50,666 nt of DNA from an uncultured Clostridia bacterium (GCA_944350115.1 CALVNZ010000001.1:285378-336043); one strand, 5' to 3'. Numbered from the stretch's first letter, positions 8,735 to 16,790 are shown. A program made the numbers and translations. The notes: generated by a model from the letters alone, not told the origin.

Positions 8735-10369
8735 ATGGATAATAAAAAACTTGCAGATTTATTATATCCAAACGCACTGAATGTTGAAGATATTGAAAAA
8801 AAATATCCTGAAAGAAATTTAGAAAAAGGGGCGGAGGTAACAAGATTTGCTCCAAGCCCAACAGGATATTTGCATATCGGGCATTTTTTTAGTGCACTTG
8901 TTGACTATCAAATTGCAAAAGCAAGCAATGGCGTTTTTTATTTTCGATTAGAAGACACTGATAAAAAAAGAGAAGTTGAAGGGGCAGATAAAATTGCTCT
9001 TGAAATGTTAAAATTATTAAAAGTTTATCCAGATGAAGGTTGTCTTTTAGAAGGTGAAAAAGGTTGTTATGGCCCTTATATACAAAGTCAAAGACTTGAA
9101 ATTTATAAGGCTTATGCAAAAAAACTTGTCAGCGAAGGCAAAGCGTTTCCTTGTTTTTGCAAAAAGCCTGAGAACTTAGCCGAAGTAAAAGAAGAAAGAG
9201 CAAAAAGATACGGAGCAGAATTTTCAAATGAAGAATATGACTCCTGCAGAAATCTTTCTTTTGAAGAAATAAAAAGCAAAATTGAAGCAGGAGAAGCATT
9301 TGCATTAAGATTAAAAACAAAAGGCAAAAACGGAGATAGAATAAAATTTGTAGATGCTCAAAAAGGTGAAATCGAAATGCAGGCAAACACGAAAGATGTT
9401 GTGCTTGTAAAAGAAAATAGAATTCCGCCTTATGCTTTTGCGCACCCAATAGACGATCATTTAATGAAAACCACTTTGGTCGTTCGCGGTGAAGAATGGT
9501 TGCCTTCTGCCCCGGCACATCTTGAAATTTTTGATGCTCTAGGTTTTGAAAGGCCAAAATACTTTCATGCACCGCTCATTTCAAAACTAAATGAAAATGG
9601 TGGAAGAGAAAAGCTTTCAAAACGAAAACATCCAGAGGCAGATATGCGGTTTTTTATTAAAGCAGGTTATCCCGTTTTAGCTATTAGAGAATATGTGTTA
9701 AATCTTATAAGTTCTGCTTTTGAGCCGTGGAGAACAAAAAATCCGGAGGCATCGCTTGACGAGTTTAAGATATCACCAAAAGACATAACAGCAGTGATGC
9801 CTATTTTTGACATAGTTAAATTAAACGATGTGTCAAAAAATGTGATTGCTAGAATGTCGGCAAAAGAAGTTTTCACAGAAGTTTTAAAATGGGCAGAAAA
9901 CAACGATGAAAAGTTTGCGCTAATTTTAAAACAACGTCCAGATTACTGTGTTAAAGTTTTTAATATAGATCGTGAAGGGCCAAAACCAAGAAAAGACATT
10001 TTTAATTGGTCAATGATTGAAGAATATTTTTCTTACATGTTTCACAAGCCACAATGTTTTGATGCCGTTGAAGACAAAAAACAATTTAAAACCTTTATAA
10101 AAGTATATTTAAAGGAGTTTAATTTTCCTTTAAACAAAGAAGAGTGGTTTGAAAATGTTAAGTTAATTGCTGGAAAATTAAATTATGCGGTTGACAACAA
10201 GCTTTTTAAGCAACAACCAGAGAAATATGCTGGCAACCTTGCAAAAGCTTGTGAGCACATTAGAATTGCTTTGACGGGGAAAAAGGATGCCCCAGATCTT
10301 TACACCTTGATTTCAATTTTAGGCGAAAAAGAAGTTGTTGAAAGATTTGAAACAGCAATCAAATTTTAA
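8735..10369 (+). CDS. gltX: Glutamyl-tRNA synthetase, clostridial long form
   Basis: This class I aminoacyl-tRNA synthetase charges tRNA-Glu, and possibly tRNA-Gln in organisms that use GatCAB. The HIGH-type signature is FAPSPTGYLHIGH (residues 38-50) and the KMSKS-type signature is KLSKRKH. At 544 residues it is longer than the usual form of about 480-500, because of an N-terminal extension of about 35 residues with a YPERNL motif; this is characteristic of a clostridial GltX subfamily. ATG 8735 is chosen over the adjacent TTG at 8732 because AGGAG (8724-8728) gives 6 nt spacing. It ends in a bidirectional terminator. The downstream gene is on the other strand. Confidence 0.95.
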   Translation: MDNKKLADLLYPNALNVEDIEKKYPERNLEKGAEVTRFAPSPTGYLHIGHFFSALVDYQIAKASNGVFYFRLEDTDKKREVEGADKIALEMLKLLKVYPDEGCLLEGEKGCYGPYIQSQRLEIYKAYAKKLVSEGKAFPCFCKKPENLAEVKEERAKRYGAEFSNEEYDSCRNLSFEEIKSKIEAGEAFALRLKTKGKNGDRIKFVDAQKGEIEMQANTKDVVLVKENRIPPYAFAHPIDDHLMKTTLVVRGEEWLPSAPAHLEIFDALGFERPKYFHAPLISKLNENGGREKLSKRKHPEADMRFFIKAGYPVLAIREYVLNLISSAFEPWRTKNPEASLDEFKISPKDITAVMPIFDIVKLNDVSKNVIARMSAKEVFTEVLKWAENNDEKFALILKQRPDYCVKVFNIDREGPKPRKDIFNWSMIEEYFSYMFHKPQCFDAVEDKKQFKTFIKVYLKEFNFPLNKEEWFENVKLIAGKLNYAVDNKLFKQQPEKYAGNLAKACEHIRIALTGKKDAPDLYTLISILGEKEVVERFETAIKF

Positions 10370-10370
10370 A

Positions 10371-10397
10371 AAAAGCATTCATAATTGAATGCTTTTT
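10371..10397. terminator. Bidirectional terminator between gltX and the SecB-like gene
   Basis: AAAAGCATTC (10371-10380) pairs with GAATGCTTTT (10387-10396); T runs on both strands let it serve the two convergent genes. Confidence 0.85.
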
Positions 10398-10787
10398 TTA
10401 TGCTTGAACTGTTGGCACTGTCACCATTGGACCGATTGCAGAGTTTGTCGTCATGTTTGCAATTAGGGTCGCGATGTGTAAAATGAGAGCTCTACAAATT
10501 GGCGTGTTTTTAAAATAATCAGCAGGATTTGCAAGTTCATCAAAGTATTTTTTTTCAATTGCAACATCAGCGCTCATTTCAACAAAAATTTTAAACAAGC
10601 ACTCAGGGTCTGCCACAACACTTCTGGCTACGCTTACTCTTGCAGTGTTGTCATTTATTAGTTTAACTTCAACTTCATCGCCAACACGTATGTTGACCAT
10701 AGTTCCTTCTTTTGGTGCGTCAAGCCTTTCAAACTCAGCTCGAGTTAAAAGTGGTTTAATGTTCATGTTTTTAATAATTTTGTCCAT
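10398..10787 (-). CDS. SecB-like small protein (tentative)
   Basis: This 129-residue protein has an N-terminal beta-rich part (strand NIKPLLTRAEFERL, then VNIRVGDEVEVKLI, ARVSVARSVV and LFKIFVEMSAD) followed by a long helix (ICRALILHIATLIANMT) and the tail IGPMVTVPTV. This order and the tail recall the SecB fold of short Firmicute SecB-like proteins, which end with a helix and a 'PPLxLPxxxF'-type segment. SecB proteins bind unfolded preproteins or act as chaperones in toxin-antitoxin-chaperone systems. The match is by eye and weak. AAGGAG lies 6 nt upstream of ATG 10787. It stands alone on the reverse strand, with no neighbouring toxin-antitoxin pair. Confidence 0.6.
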   Translation of the reverse strand: MDKIIKNMNIKPLLTRAEFERLDAPKEGTMVNIRVGDEVEVKLINDNTARVSVARSVVADPECLFKIFVEMSADVAIEKKYFDELANPADYFKNTPICRALILHIATLIANMTTNSAIGPMVTVPTVQA

Positions 10788-10880
10788 AACTTACTCCTTA
10801 ATTAAATATTAACATGTTTTAAAGAAAAAAACAACTTTTTTGTGCTTGTCTTATCGTGAAAACATTCGAAATTACAAAAT

Positions 10881-10903
10881 TTTGCAACACAACTGTTGTA
10901 AAA
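10881..10903. promoter_or_regulatory. Inverted repeat in divergent intergenic region
   Basis: TTTGCAACA (10881-10889) and TGTTGTAAA (10894-10902) form a near-perfect inverted repeat, with one G-T pair if transcribed. It lies between the divergent SecB-like and acidic-lipoprotein genes, so an operator role is possible. Confidence 0.35.
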
Positions 10904-10906
10904 CCC

Positions 10907-10914
10907 TTGTCGAA
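10907..10914 (+). promoter_or_regulatory. Putative 0A box (Spo0A site)
   Basis: TTGTCGAA matches the Spo0A binding consensus core TGTCGAA. It lies 57 bp before the ATG of the acidic lipoprotein gene. A similar core occurs at 15535 and 31585. Prediction only. Confidence 0.35.
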
Positions 10915-10970
10915 TTTTGTTTTTTTTCTTTTGCCCAGTGTGTTAAAATTATAAAACAATGAGGAGCGAT

Positions 10971-11561
10971 ATGAAAAAAATTAATATAATTTTCGTAGCG
11001 TTATTTTGTTGTTTATTAGGATTTTTTGTTTTTGGATGCGGTGAACAAAATGAGGCTACAAACAATCATAACACAAACAACAACGAAATAATAGAAACGC
11101 TACCAAACGAGCCGGAGCAAAATGAAGAAGATAAGGAAACGGAAAAACCTTCAAATGATGAAGATTCAAGCGAAGAGGAATCAGAAGATTTAGAAAATCA
11201 AGACGGAGAAGAAGAAAACCAACAACCTGACAACGAAAACAAATTCGAAAAAGAAGAAAGACAAATAGAAGACTGGCTAAAACATTCGTTTTCTTTTGGT
11301 GAAGCAGAAATAGAGTTGTCTAATTTATGCATATGCGATAAAGAAAGTGTTAGTATTGACATAGAGACTGTCGTTTCGGTTGATGAACTGCTTGATGTGG
11401 TAAAGAACAATTTTGCCGATGACGAAATTATCTCAATGGACAGCGACAACATTTCTTACTTTTTTATATCATTAAAAATAAATGAAAATGATTATGAAAT
11501 ATTTTTGATAAAAATTTCCGAAAGCTTTTATAGTTTGTCAATAACATTGTTAGTTTATTAA
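10971..11561 (+). CDS. Acidic-linker lipoprotein
   Basis: The 196-residue protein has a lipoprotein signal (hydrophobic residues 5-21, lipobox FGC with Cys23). Next comes a very acidic, Glu/Asn/Asp-rich low-complexity linker (about residues 28-105), and then a compact globular domain of about 90 residues with alternating hydrophobic strands (ISYFFISLKI, YEIFLIKI). The linker probably spans the cell wall and displays the C-terminal domain. ATG 10971 is preferred to ATG 10959 because GAGGAG (10961-10966) sits between them with correct spacing. The gene is monocistronic and ends at a strong terminator. I do not recognise the globular domain. Confidence 0.78.
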   Translation: MKKINIIFVALFCCLLGFFVFGCGEQNEATNNHNTNNNEIIETLPNEPEQNEEDKETEKPSNDEDSSEEESEDLENQDGEEENQQPDNENKFEKEERQIEDWLKHSFSFGEAEIELSNLCICDKESVSIDIETVVSVDELLDVVKNNFADDEIISMDSDNISYFFISLKINENDYEIFLIKISESFYSLSITLLVY

Positions 11562-11587
11562 AAAAAGCACACGATCGTGTGCTTTTT
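11561..11587 (+). terminator. Palindromic terminator
   Basis: GCACACGATCGTGTGC (11567-11582), flanked by A and T runs, is a perfect palindrome of 16 nt; the T run follows on the plus strand. Confidence 0.85.
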
Positions 11588-11638
11588 TGTACACTTTTTT
11601 GTTGTTTTGCATATAAACTTGTGTTAAAGGAGAAAGAC

Positions 11639-12376
11639 ATGGAAGATTTTCTTTCTGACAAGTTTACATATGATTTAGACCCCATAACAGGAGAAAGAGT
11701 GGTCAAAGCCGTTGGAGATGAAAGTAAAATTTTGTTTCAAAATGACTATTCCACTTATATAGGACGAGATGAACGACTTGCGCCTAGACCCGTTTTGCAA
11801 AAAAATCTATCAAAACAAAGTGTTTTTGGGTGGCTTTTTCAACCTGCCAAAACCTTTAAAAAAGAAAGTGGTGAAAGTCAAGTGGTGAACAAAAAAAATT
11901 CATTGCGTCAAAATTTTCCTTTTTGGAGTCCGCGACCAAAACCACCACAACAAAGACCGCCTCAAATAAATCCGGTTGTTAAACTTTCAAGAGAAATTTA
12001 TTTAAAACTGAATGATTTGGTAAAAGCATACCGCATGTTGCAAGTTATGTCTTCAAAAGACAAAGAAGAATTAAGAGGACTTGAAAATCAGGCATTAATA
12101 ATGCGTTCTACAATGTTTAATATTTACAGGTCGTTAAGCGGAAATTCCAAACCACCTTTTGTTGATGATAAATTTCAGCTAGATGAACAATATTGTGTTG
12201 CGATTGAACAAACGTGTAAACTTGTTGAAGAATTAACAAAAGGCGTTTTACGATTAATGCAATCAATTGAAGTGCAAAAAATAGACAGACAATTATTAAT
12301 TATAAATGCAACTTTATTGACGCAGGAAAGAAACTTAGAAAAACTGCGCGCAAAATGTGTTGCAAGGGAGGATTAA
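11639..12376 (+). CDS. Helical protein, degenerate ferritin-like domain with disordered N-terminus
   Basis: Start ATG 11639 has AAAGGAG with 7 nt spacing; the upstream in-frame ATG lies inside the terminator. The 245-residue protein has about 105 residues of low-complexity, Pro/Lys-rich N-terminal sequence. A helical region (about 108-240) follows, including the segment ELRGLENQALIMRSTMFNIY, which is spaced like the metal-binding helix of ferritin-like proteins (ExxxHxxM..IY..LTG) but lacks the His. It is joined directly to the next gene (TAA then ATG with no gap), which is a canonical ferritin-like protein. A structural or partner role is inferred; the family assignment is tentative. Confidence 0.75.
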   Translation: MEDFLSDKFTYDLDPITGERVVKAVGDESKILFQNDYSTYIGRDERLAPRPVLQKNLSKQSVFGWLFQPAKTFKKESGESQVVNKKNSLRQNFPFWSPRPKPPQQRPPQINPVVKLSREIYLKLNDLVKAYRMLQVMSSKDKEELRGLENQALIMRSTMFNIYRSLSGNSKPPFVDDKFQLDEQYCVAIEQTCKLVEELTKGVLRLMQSIEVQKIDRQLLIINATLLTQERNLEKLRAKCVARED

Positions 12377-12907
12377 ATGAAAGACAATATTCAGCCAAGT
12401 TTTGTAAATTTGCCGATAAAATCAGATACGCCTTTTCCGGAAATAGTAGATGTAACAAAATCGTCTTCAACTGTTCAAATATTAAAAAAACTTGCTTATT
12501 CACGAGAAAGTGAAATGACTGCAACGACGACTTATTTACATCAAGATTGGCAGCTTTATCCTTTTTATCCAGAAATAGCAAATGTGATGGAGCAAGTTGC
12601 AATAACAGAAATGACGCATTTGGACGCTTTGTCAAACGCAATTGTAGCATTTGGAGGGAACGCAGATTATTATAAGGATGGCAACCCTTGGACAGCGCAA
12701 TTTGTCGCTCAAGGCATATCTTTGCCAGAAACCATGCAAAGAAATATCGATGCCGAGAATGCTGCCATTTACGATTATGAAAAAGCGATTGAAAATGTTT
12801 CAAACGAAAGCTTAAAACAATTGTTTAGAAAAATCATTCAAGACGAAAAAGCACATATAGCAATTTTTAACGCTATTATTGAATATTTAAAAACAGAAAA
12901 TATGTAG
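12377..12907 (+). CDS. Ferritin-like (rubrerythrin/Mn-catalase type) protein
   Basis: The 176-residue four-helix protein has a full set of candidate di-metal ligands: Glu46, Glu78-x-x-His81, Glu127 (or Glu135) and Glu157-x-x-His160. Such proteins bind Fe or Mn and act in oxidative-stress defence or metal handling. There is no rubredoxin domain (no CxxC). Aromatic residues (DWQLYPFYPE, WTAQFVAQG) lie between the helices. ATG 12377 follows the previous stop directly, with GGGAGG within the preceding codons, so translational coupling is likely. The gene ends at a strong bidirectional terminator. The exact metal and substrate cannot be told from sequence. Confidence 0.85.
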   Translation: MKDNIQPSFVNLPIKSDTPFPEIVDVTKSSSTVQILKKLAYSRESEMTATTTYLHQDWQLYPFYPEIANVMEQVAITEMTHLDALSNAIVAFGGNADYYKDGNPWTAQFVAQGISLPETMQRNIDAENAAIYDYEKAIENVSNESLKQLFRKIIQDEKAHIAIFNAIIEYLKTENM

Positions 12908-12908
12908 T

Positions 12909-12948
12909 AAAAAAGCAAGAAAATCTTAAACAGTTTTCTTGCTTTTTT
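12909..12948. terminator. Bidirectional terminator
   Basis: AAAAAAGCAAGAAAA (12909-12923) pairs with TTTTCTTGCTTTTTT (12934-12948). It serves the ferritin-like gene and the convergent YcxB-like gene. Confidence 0.85.
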
Positions 12949-13438
12949 CTTTGTTAAATTTTAAATCAAACAAATTTTCAATTTTTTTCAAGTCTTCCGT
13001 TTCGGCAAATCCATTTTTGCTGACAAACAGCGTCACTGACTTGTCAACAAACAGAAGCAAATATTTCTTTTTATTTGCATACCCTTTGGCAGAATCATAA
13101 CGAACCGTTAATTTTTCTGTGTGAACACCATCAGAAGCAAGTACAAAAAGCTCTTTGTCAAAAAACTCGTAAGTGTAGGTCGTGGATTGTGGAATGTTTT
13201 TGTTTTGCTTTAACATAAACAATTTGACAATGATGAAATATGCAGGATAAAGAACTGCGCCTAACACAACAAAAAACACGCTTTCGAAAACAAATTCGCC
13301 ATTTCTAATTCTGAAAGCAAGCAAAACGAATGCCACGGCGAACACGGCAACCAACCAACTACTTTTTAATATTGAAAGGTTTTGAAAATTTAATATTTCT
13401 CTTTTTGATAAGGTGGTTTTATTAAAAGCGATATGCAT
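12926..13438 (-). CDS. YcxB-like two-helix membrane protein
   Basis: The 170-residue protein has about 25 polar residues (MHIAFNKTTLSKREI...), two transmembrane helices (about 28-42 and 49-70), and then a soluble beta-rich domain with TYTYEFFDKELFVLA and a segment like YLLLFVDKSVTLFVSKNGF. This layout matches YcxB-like proteins, whose role is unknown. ATG 13438 is chosen because TTGGAGGA lies directly upstream; the longer reading from 13459 would start inside the promoter. The protein ends in a basic tail, and its 3' end overlaps the terminator stem. Confidence 0.75.
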   Translation of the reverse strand: MHIAFNKTTLSKREILNFQNLSILKSSWLVAVFAVAFVLLAFRIRNGEFVFESVFFVVLGAVLYPAYFIIVKLFMLKQNKNIPQSTTYTYEFFDKELFVLASDGVHTEKLTVRYDSAKGYANKKKYLLLFVDKSVTLFVSKNGFAETEDLKKIENLFDLKFNKEKSKKTV

Positions 13439-13458
13439 AATTCCTCCAAGCAAATTCA

Positions 13459-13487
13459 AGTATAAATATTTTGACTAATATTGTCAA
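13459..13487 (-). promoter_or_regulatory. Near-consensus promoter of the YcxB-like gene
   Basis: On the reverse strand TTGACA (13482-13487) and TATACT (13459-13464) are separated by 17 nt. Confidence 0.8.
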
Positions 13488-13547
13488 GGAATTAACATTT
13501 TTGTGCTTTTTTTCATAAAAACTATAAGCGTTAAAAAGTGGGGTAAA

Positions 13548-14171
13548 ATGAAAAACAAGCCTAAATTTTATAATTCAAAAACATGTTTTATATCAAAAGA
13601 AGTTTGGTTTGGTGAAAATGTTTCAATAGGGCAAAATGTCATAATTAAAGGCAAATGCAAAATTGAAGATAACGTCGAAATAGGGGCAAATTGTGAAATT
13701 ATTGATAGTGAAGTTGGGAGCGGTTCTAAAATAGTTTTTAGTGTTGTTGAAGAAAGCCGAATCGGCAAAAACTGCGAAATTGGACCTTTTTCTAGAATAA
13801 GACCTAACAGCGAAGTTGGAGATAATGTTAAAATTGGAAATTTTGTTGAAATAAAAAATTCAAAAATCGGTTCAAAAACTAAAGCTTCTCACCTTGCTTA
13901 CATAGGAGACGCAGACGTTGGAGAAAATGTCAACATTGGATGTGGGGCAATTTTTGTAAATTACAATGGTAAAGAAAAAAACAGGACGGTGGTTGGCGAC
14001 GAGGCTTTTATCGGAAGCAACTGCAATATTATAGCTCCGGTCGATATTGCCAAACGCAGTTATATTTGTGCTGGCACCACGGTAACAGAATCCACAAATA
14101 TGGAAGATTTTGTGATTGGAAGGGTTCGCCAAGAAGTTAAGCCAAGGCGCGCAAATAAGTATTTAAAATAA
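13548..14171 (+). CDS. GlmU-type acetyltransferase domain protein (no uridyltransferase domain)
   Basis: The 207-residue protein is a left-handed beta-helix of hexapeptide repeats (ENVSIGQ, DNVEIGA, KNCEIGP, ENVNIGC). It matches the C-terminal half of GlmU, including SRIRPNSEVGDN, FVEIKNSKIG, ASHLAYIGDADVG and FVNYNGKEKNRT, which contain the Arg, Lys, His, Tyr, Asn and Lys used to acetylate glucosamine-1-phosphate. The N-terminal pyrophosphorylase half of normal GlmU is absent: ATG 13548 follows GTGGGG, and only a short leader lies upstream. It sits 9 nt before glmM, which makes its substrate, so acetylation of GlcN-1-P for peptidoglycan is the likely role. The uridylyltransferase must be encoded elsewhere. 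Confidence 0.85.
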   Translation: MKNKPKFYNSKTCFISKEVWFGENVSIGQNVIIKGKCKIEDNVEIGANCEIIDSEVGSGSKIVFSVVEESRIGKNCEIGPFSRIRPNSEVGDNVKIGNFVEIKNSKIGSKTKASHLAYIGDADVGENVNIGCGAIFVNYNGKEKNRTVVGDEAFIGSNCNIIAPVDIAKRSYICAGTTVTESTNMEDFVIGRVRQEVKPRRANKYLK

Positions 14172-14180
14172 GGGGAGATC

Positions 14181-15485
14181 ATGGGAATTTATTTTGGAAC
14201 AGACGGTATTAGGGGCATAGTAAACAACGATTTGACCGAACAAATTGCAGAAATGGTCGGAAACGCGTTAGCAAGAAAAAAGAAAAAAGCAAAAATTTTA
14301 ATAGGACGGGACACCAGAGTTAGCGGAAGCTTTTTATTGGTTGCCATAGCAACAGGTGCTTTAAAAGGTGGCGCGGACGTTGTTGATGTTGGAGTTTTGC
14401 CGACACCAGCAATTTCTTTTTTGGTAAAAAACAAGAAGTTTGATTATGGTGTTGTGGTTTCAGCTTCCCACAATCCAAAAGAATACAATGGTATTAAAAT
14501 TTTTAATAGTGAAGGCAAAAAATTAAGCGAAAAAGAAGAAAGCGAGCTGGAAAGATTTTTTGCTTGTCCGCAGACTTATTCTTCCTTAAAAGTTGGAGGT
14601 TTTAAATCGTCGCCAAATCTTAAAAACGCTTACATAAATTATTTAAAGTCTATTTCTCAAAATTTAAATGGCCTAAAAGTTGTTCTTGATTGTTCAAATG
14701 GCGCGAGTTATTTCACGGCGCCCAAAATTTTTAAGTCGCTTGGGGCTGATGTGATAAAAACCGCTTGCTCAAACAACGGCAAAAAAATTAATGAAAACTG
14801 TGGCTCAACGCATATTGAAAATTTAAAAAACAAAGTTTTAAAAGAAAGGGCTGACGTAGGATTTGCTTTTGATGGAGATGCTGACAGAATTATTGCGGTT
14901 GATGAAAAAGGCGATGTGTTTGATGGCGATAAGATTTTATACATTTTGGCGGTTCAGTTGCATGAAAAAGGGCTTCTTAATGGAGATACGATTGTGGGAA
15001 CAAGCCACACTAACACAGGTCTTTTAATTGCGTTAAATAAGAAAAAAATAAATTTAATTCGAACTGATATTGGCGACAAATACGTTATTGAAGCCATGGA
15101 AAAAATGAACTTGTCTTTGGGGGGAGAGCAATCAGGACATATAATCATTAAACCTTTTCTGCCAACCGGAGATGGTGTTTTAAGTGCGTTGCAAATTGCA
15201 GGGATAATGAAAACAAAAAACAAATCGTTAAGCGAACTTTTTGATGCCAAATTACTTCCACAAATAAATAAAAACATTGTGGTTGAAGACAAATTAAAAG
15301 TTTTGAATAACGAAAAACTTTCACAAAGTGTTTTGCAAATCTCAAATGAAATTGCGCCAGTTGGAAGAATTCTTGTTAGGGCAAGCGGAACTGAACCTAA
15401 AATTAGGGTTATGATTGAACATCCAGATGAAGAAAAAGCAAAAAGATATGTAGTTGAGCTCGAAAAAATTATAAAACAAATTTAA
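14181..15485 (+). CDS. glmM: Phosphoglucosamine mutase
   Basis: The 434-residue cytoplasmic enzyme converts glucosamine-6-phosphate to glucosamine-1-phosphate for cell-wall precursor synthesis. The start FGTDGIRGIVN is typical. The active-site serine loop is VVSASHNPKEYNGIK (about residues 92-106), the Mg-binding loop is FDGDADR, the sugar-specificity loop contains GGEQSGH, and the phosphate-binding loop is RASGTEPKIRVM. Length is close to the family norm (about 445-450). ATG 14181 has a GGGGAG site. The operon pairing with a standalone GlmU acetyltransferase gives two consecutive pathway steps. Downstream, an inverted repeat around 15489-15504 lacks a good T tract. Confidence 0.95.
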   Translation: MGIYFGTDGIRGIVNNDLTEQIAEMVGNALARKKKKAKILIGRDTRVSGSFLLVAIATGALKGGADVVDVGVLPTPAISFLVKNKKFDYGVVVSASHNPKEYNGIKIFNSEGKKLSEKEESELERFFACPQTYSSLKVGGFKSSPNLKNAYINYLKSISQNLNGLKVVLDCSNGASYFTAPKIFKSLGADVIKTACSNNGKKINENCGSTHIENLKNKVLKERADVGFAFDGDADRIIAVDEKGDVFDGDKILYILAVQLHEKGLLNGDTIVGTSHTNTGLLIALNKKKINLIRTDIGDKYVIEAMEKMNLSLGGEQSGHIIIKPFLPTGDGVLSALQIAGIMKTKNKSLSELFDAKLLPQINKNIVVEDKLKVLNNEKLSQSVLQISNEIAPVGRILVRASGTEPKIRVMIEHPDEEKAKRYVVELEKIIKQI

Positions 15486-15528
15486 AAGACAACACTTGTG
15501 TTGTGTCGTCATTTTACGAATAAAAACT

Positions 15529-15557
15529 TTGACTTTCGACAGAAAAAGCGATAAACT
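15529..15557 (+). promoter_or_regulatory. Promoter of Big2 protein gene, leaderless spacing
   Basis: TTGACT (15529-15534) and TAAACT (15552-15557) are 17 nt apart. The ATG begins at 15567, only 9 nt after the -10 box, so the mRNA would start at or within about 3 nt of the start codon. Confidence 0.7.
15535..15541 (-). promoter_or_regulatory. Putative 0A box inside the promoter
   Basis: TTCGACA reads TGTCGAA on the reverse strand, the Spo0A core. It lies directly after the -35 box of the Big2 gene promoter. Spo0A-controlled promoters often have boxes at this position. Prediction only. Confidence 0.35.
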
Positions 15558-15566
15558 TATCGTGAA

Positions 15567-16661
15567 ATGAGCAAGAAGTTGAAACTTATCATCAGCGCTT
15601 CAGTCATGGTTGCGATTGTTTGTTGTGTGGTCGCATTGGTTTGTTATTTGTTTGCAAAACCTATTCCATCACAACTTACTTTGGCAGTTAATGAAATTTC
15701 TATTCTTGTTGATGAAAAGAAAAAGTTGGAATTTGAATGTTCAGATTGTGAGGCTGAAATAAGCATAGAAGTTTATGACGAAACCATTGTTGAGGTTGAT
15801 GGCCATTATCTTATTGGAAGAAAAGTTGGTTCAACATCTATAAGAATTACAGCCACAATCAATGATGAAAGAGCGATTGCGACCACTACTGTTTCTGTAA
15901 CAGAAAATCCAAGTGGAGCAATAACAAATCTTGCAAACGAAATTACGCTTTACTTGCTTGACAAAGAAATAGACAAGGCAAACGAAGATGGGTATTTCAA
16001 CCAATTGAATTTTGAGTCTTTTAAAGAATACGATGTATCAGTCAGTGAAAACATAATTAAAGTTTCCAACAACACAATCATAGCAGAAAAAGAAGGCGAG
16101 GCAGAAATAACATTCTCATCTAAAAATTTTAATCAAACTGAAAGTGTCAAAGTTTTTGTTAAAAGCGTGCCACCAAATCTTGAAGTGGAATATGATGAAA
16201 TTGAATTAAACATGGGCGAGCAAGTAAAAATTGAATATAATATTTCTCCTATTTATTTCACAGGTGATGCGGTTGTAGAATTAGATGGCTCAAATAAAGT
16301 GACTATTGAAAATCAAACAATCAAGGCAGAAGAAGTTGGTATAACATCAATCGATATAAGATTAAACGGCGAAATTGTTAAAACAATCACTGTTAAAATA
16401 TTTGGAGACGAAACTTTTTCAATATCTTCTTTGACGGGTGGATATGTTGAAAACGGGAAAATTTTTGCCACTGAAGATGTTGTTAGATTTAAATTAATTT
16501 CGGAAAACGGAATTAGTTTGAAAAGTGAGGTTACTTCATCTAATGGAACAATTAGAAAAGAGATTGATTACATCATTTTAGAAAATTTTGGAAATTGCAC
16601 ATTAACCATATATTTTGCAGATTTAGGAAAGACTATATCAATTGAAGTTGTTAAAGTTTAA
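15567..16661 (+). CDS. Membrane-anchored Big2/Ig-like repeat protein
   Basis: The 364-residue protein has an N-terminal membrane helix (about residues 8-30) with no lipobox in the usual position, then extracytoplasmic Ig-like modules. At least two have the Big2 pattern: LTLAVNEISILVDEKKKLEF ... VGSTSIRITATI (about 37-110) and LEVEYDEIELNMGEQVKIEY ... VGITSIDIRL (about 208-275). Two Cys (SDCEAE) stand out in an otherwise Cys-poor body. No ribosome site precedes ATG 15567, and no better in-frame start exists, since the next ones lie inside the membrane helix. It is probably a surface or wall-associated protein of unknown role. Confidence 0.8.
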   Translation: MSKKLKLIISASVMVAIVCCVVALVCYLFAKPIPSQLTLAVNEISILVDEKKKLEFECSDCEAEISIEVYDETIVEVDGHYLIGRKVGSTSIRITATINDERAIATTTVSVTENPSGAITNLANEITLYLLDKEIDKANEDGYFNQLNFESFKEYDVSVSENIIKVSNNTIIAEKEGEAEITFSSKNFNQTESVKVFVKSVPPNLEVEYDEIELNMGEQVKIEYNISPIYFTGDAVVELDGSNKVTIENQTIKAEEVGITSIDIRLNGEIVKTITVKIFGDETFSISSLTGGYVENGKIFATEDVVRFKLISENGISLKSEVTSSNGTIRKEIDYIILENFGNCTLTIYFADLGKTISIEVVKV

Positions 16662-16663
16662 AA

Positions 16664-16693
16664 AAAACTATGACAAATTGTCATAGTTTTTTA
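16664..16693. terminator. Bidirectional terminator (Big2 gene and tRNA-Met)
   Basis: ACTATGACA (16667-16675) pairs with TGTCATAGT (16679-16687) and has A and T runs on both sides. It lies immediately after both the Big2 gene and, on the other strand, tRNA-Met. Confidence 0.9.
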
Positions 16694-16696
16694 TTG

Positions 16697-16773
16697 TGGT
16701 AGCGGTAACTGGGCTTGAACCAGTGACCTTACGGGTATGAACCGTACGCTCTAGCCAGCTGAGCTATACCGCC
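16697..16773 (-). tRNA. tRNA-Met (CAT), elongator type
   Basis: On the reverse strand the 77-nt gene begins GGCGGTATAGCTCAG and ends with encoded CCA. The anticodon loop is TTCATAC (anticodon CAT), and the T arm has GGTTCAAGCC. Its sequence closely follows the Bacillus elongator tRNA-Met, including the G1-U72 pair. An initiator or Ile2 identity is less likely. Confidence 0.93.
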
Positions 16774-16790
16774 AGAATTTTTGTGATTTA

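Noticed and set aside
11579-11638. Upstream in-frame ATG extending the helical protein
   Set aside because: It starts inside a perfect terminator palindrome, and the ATG at 11639 has AAAGGAG.
15489-15504. ACAACAC-TT-GTGTTGT after glmM as a terminator
   Set aside because: The stem is convincing, but the following sequence (GTCGTCATTTTAC) has no proper T tract, so I do not call it a terminator.
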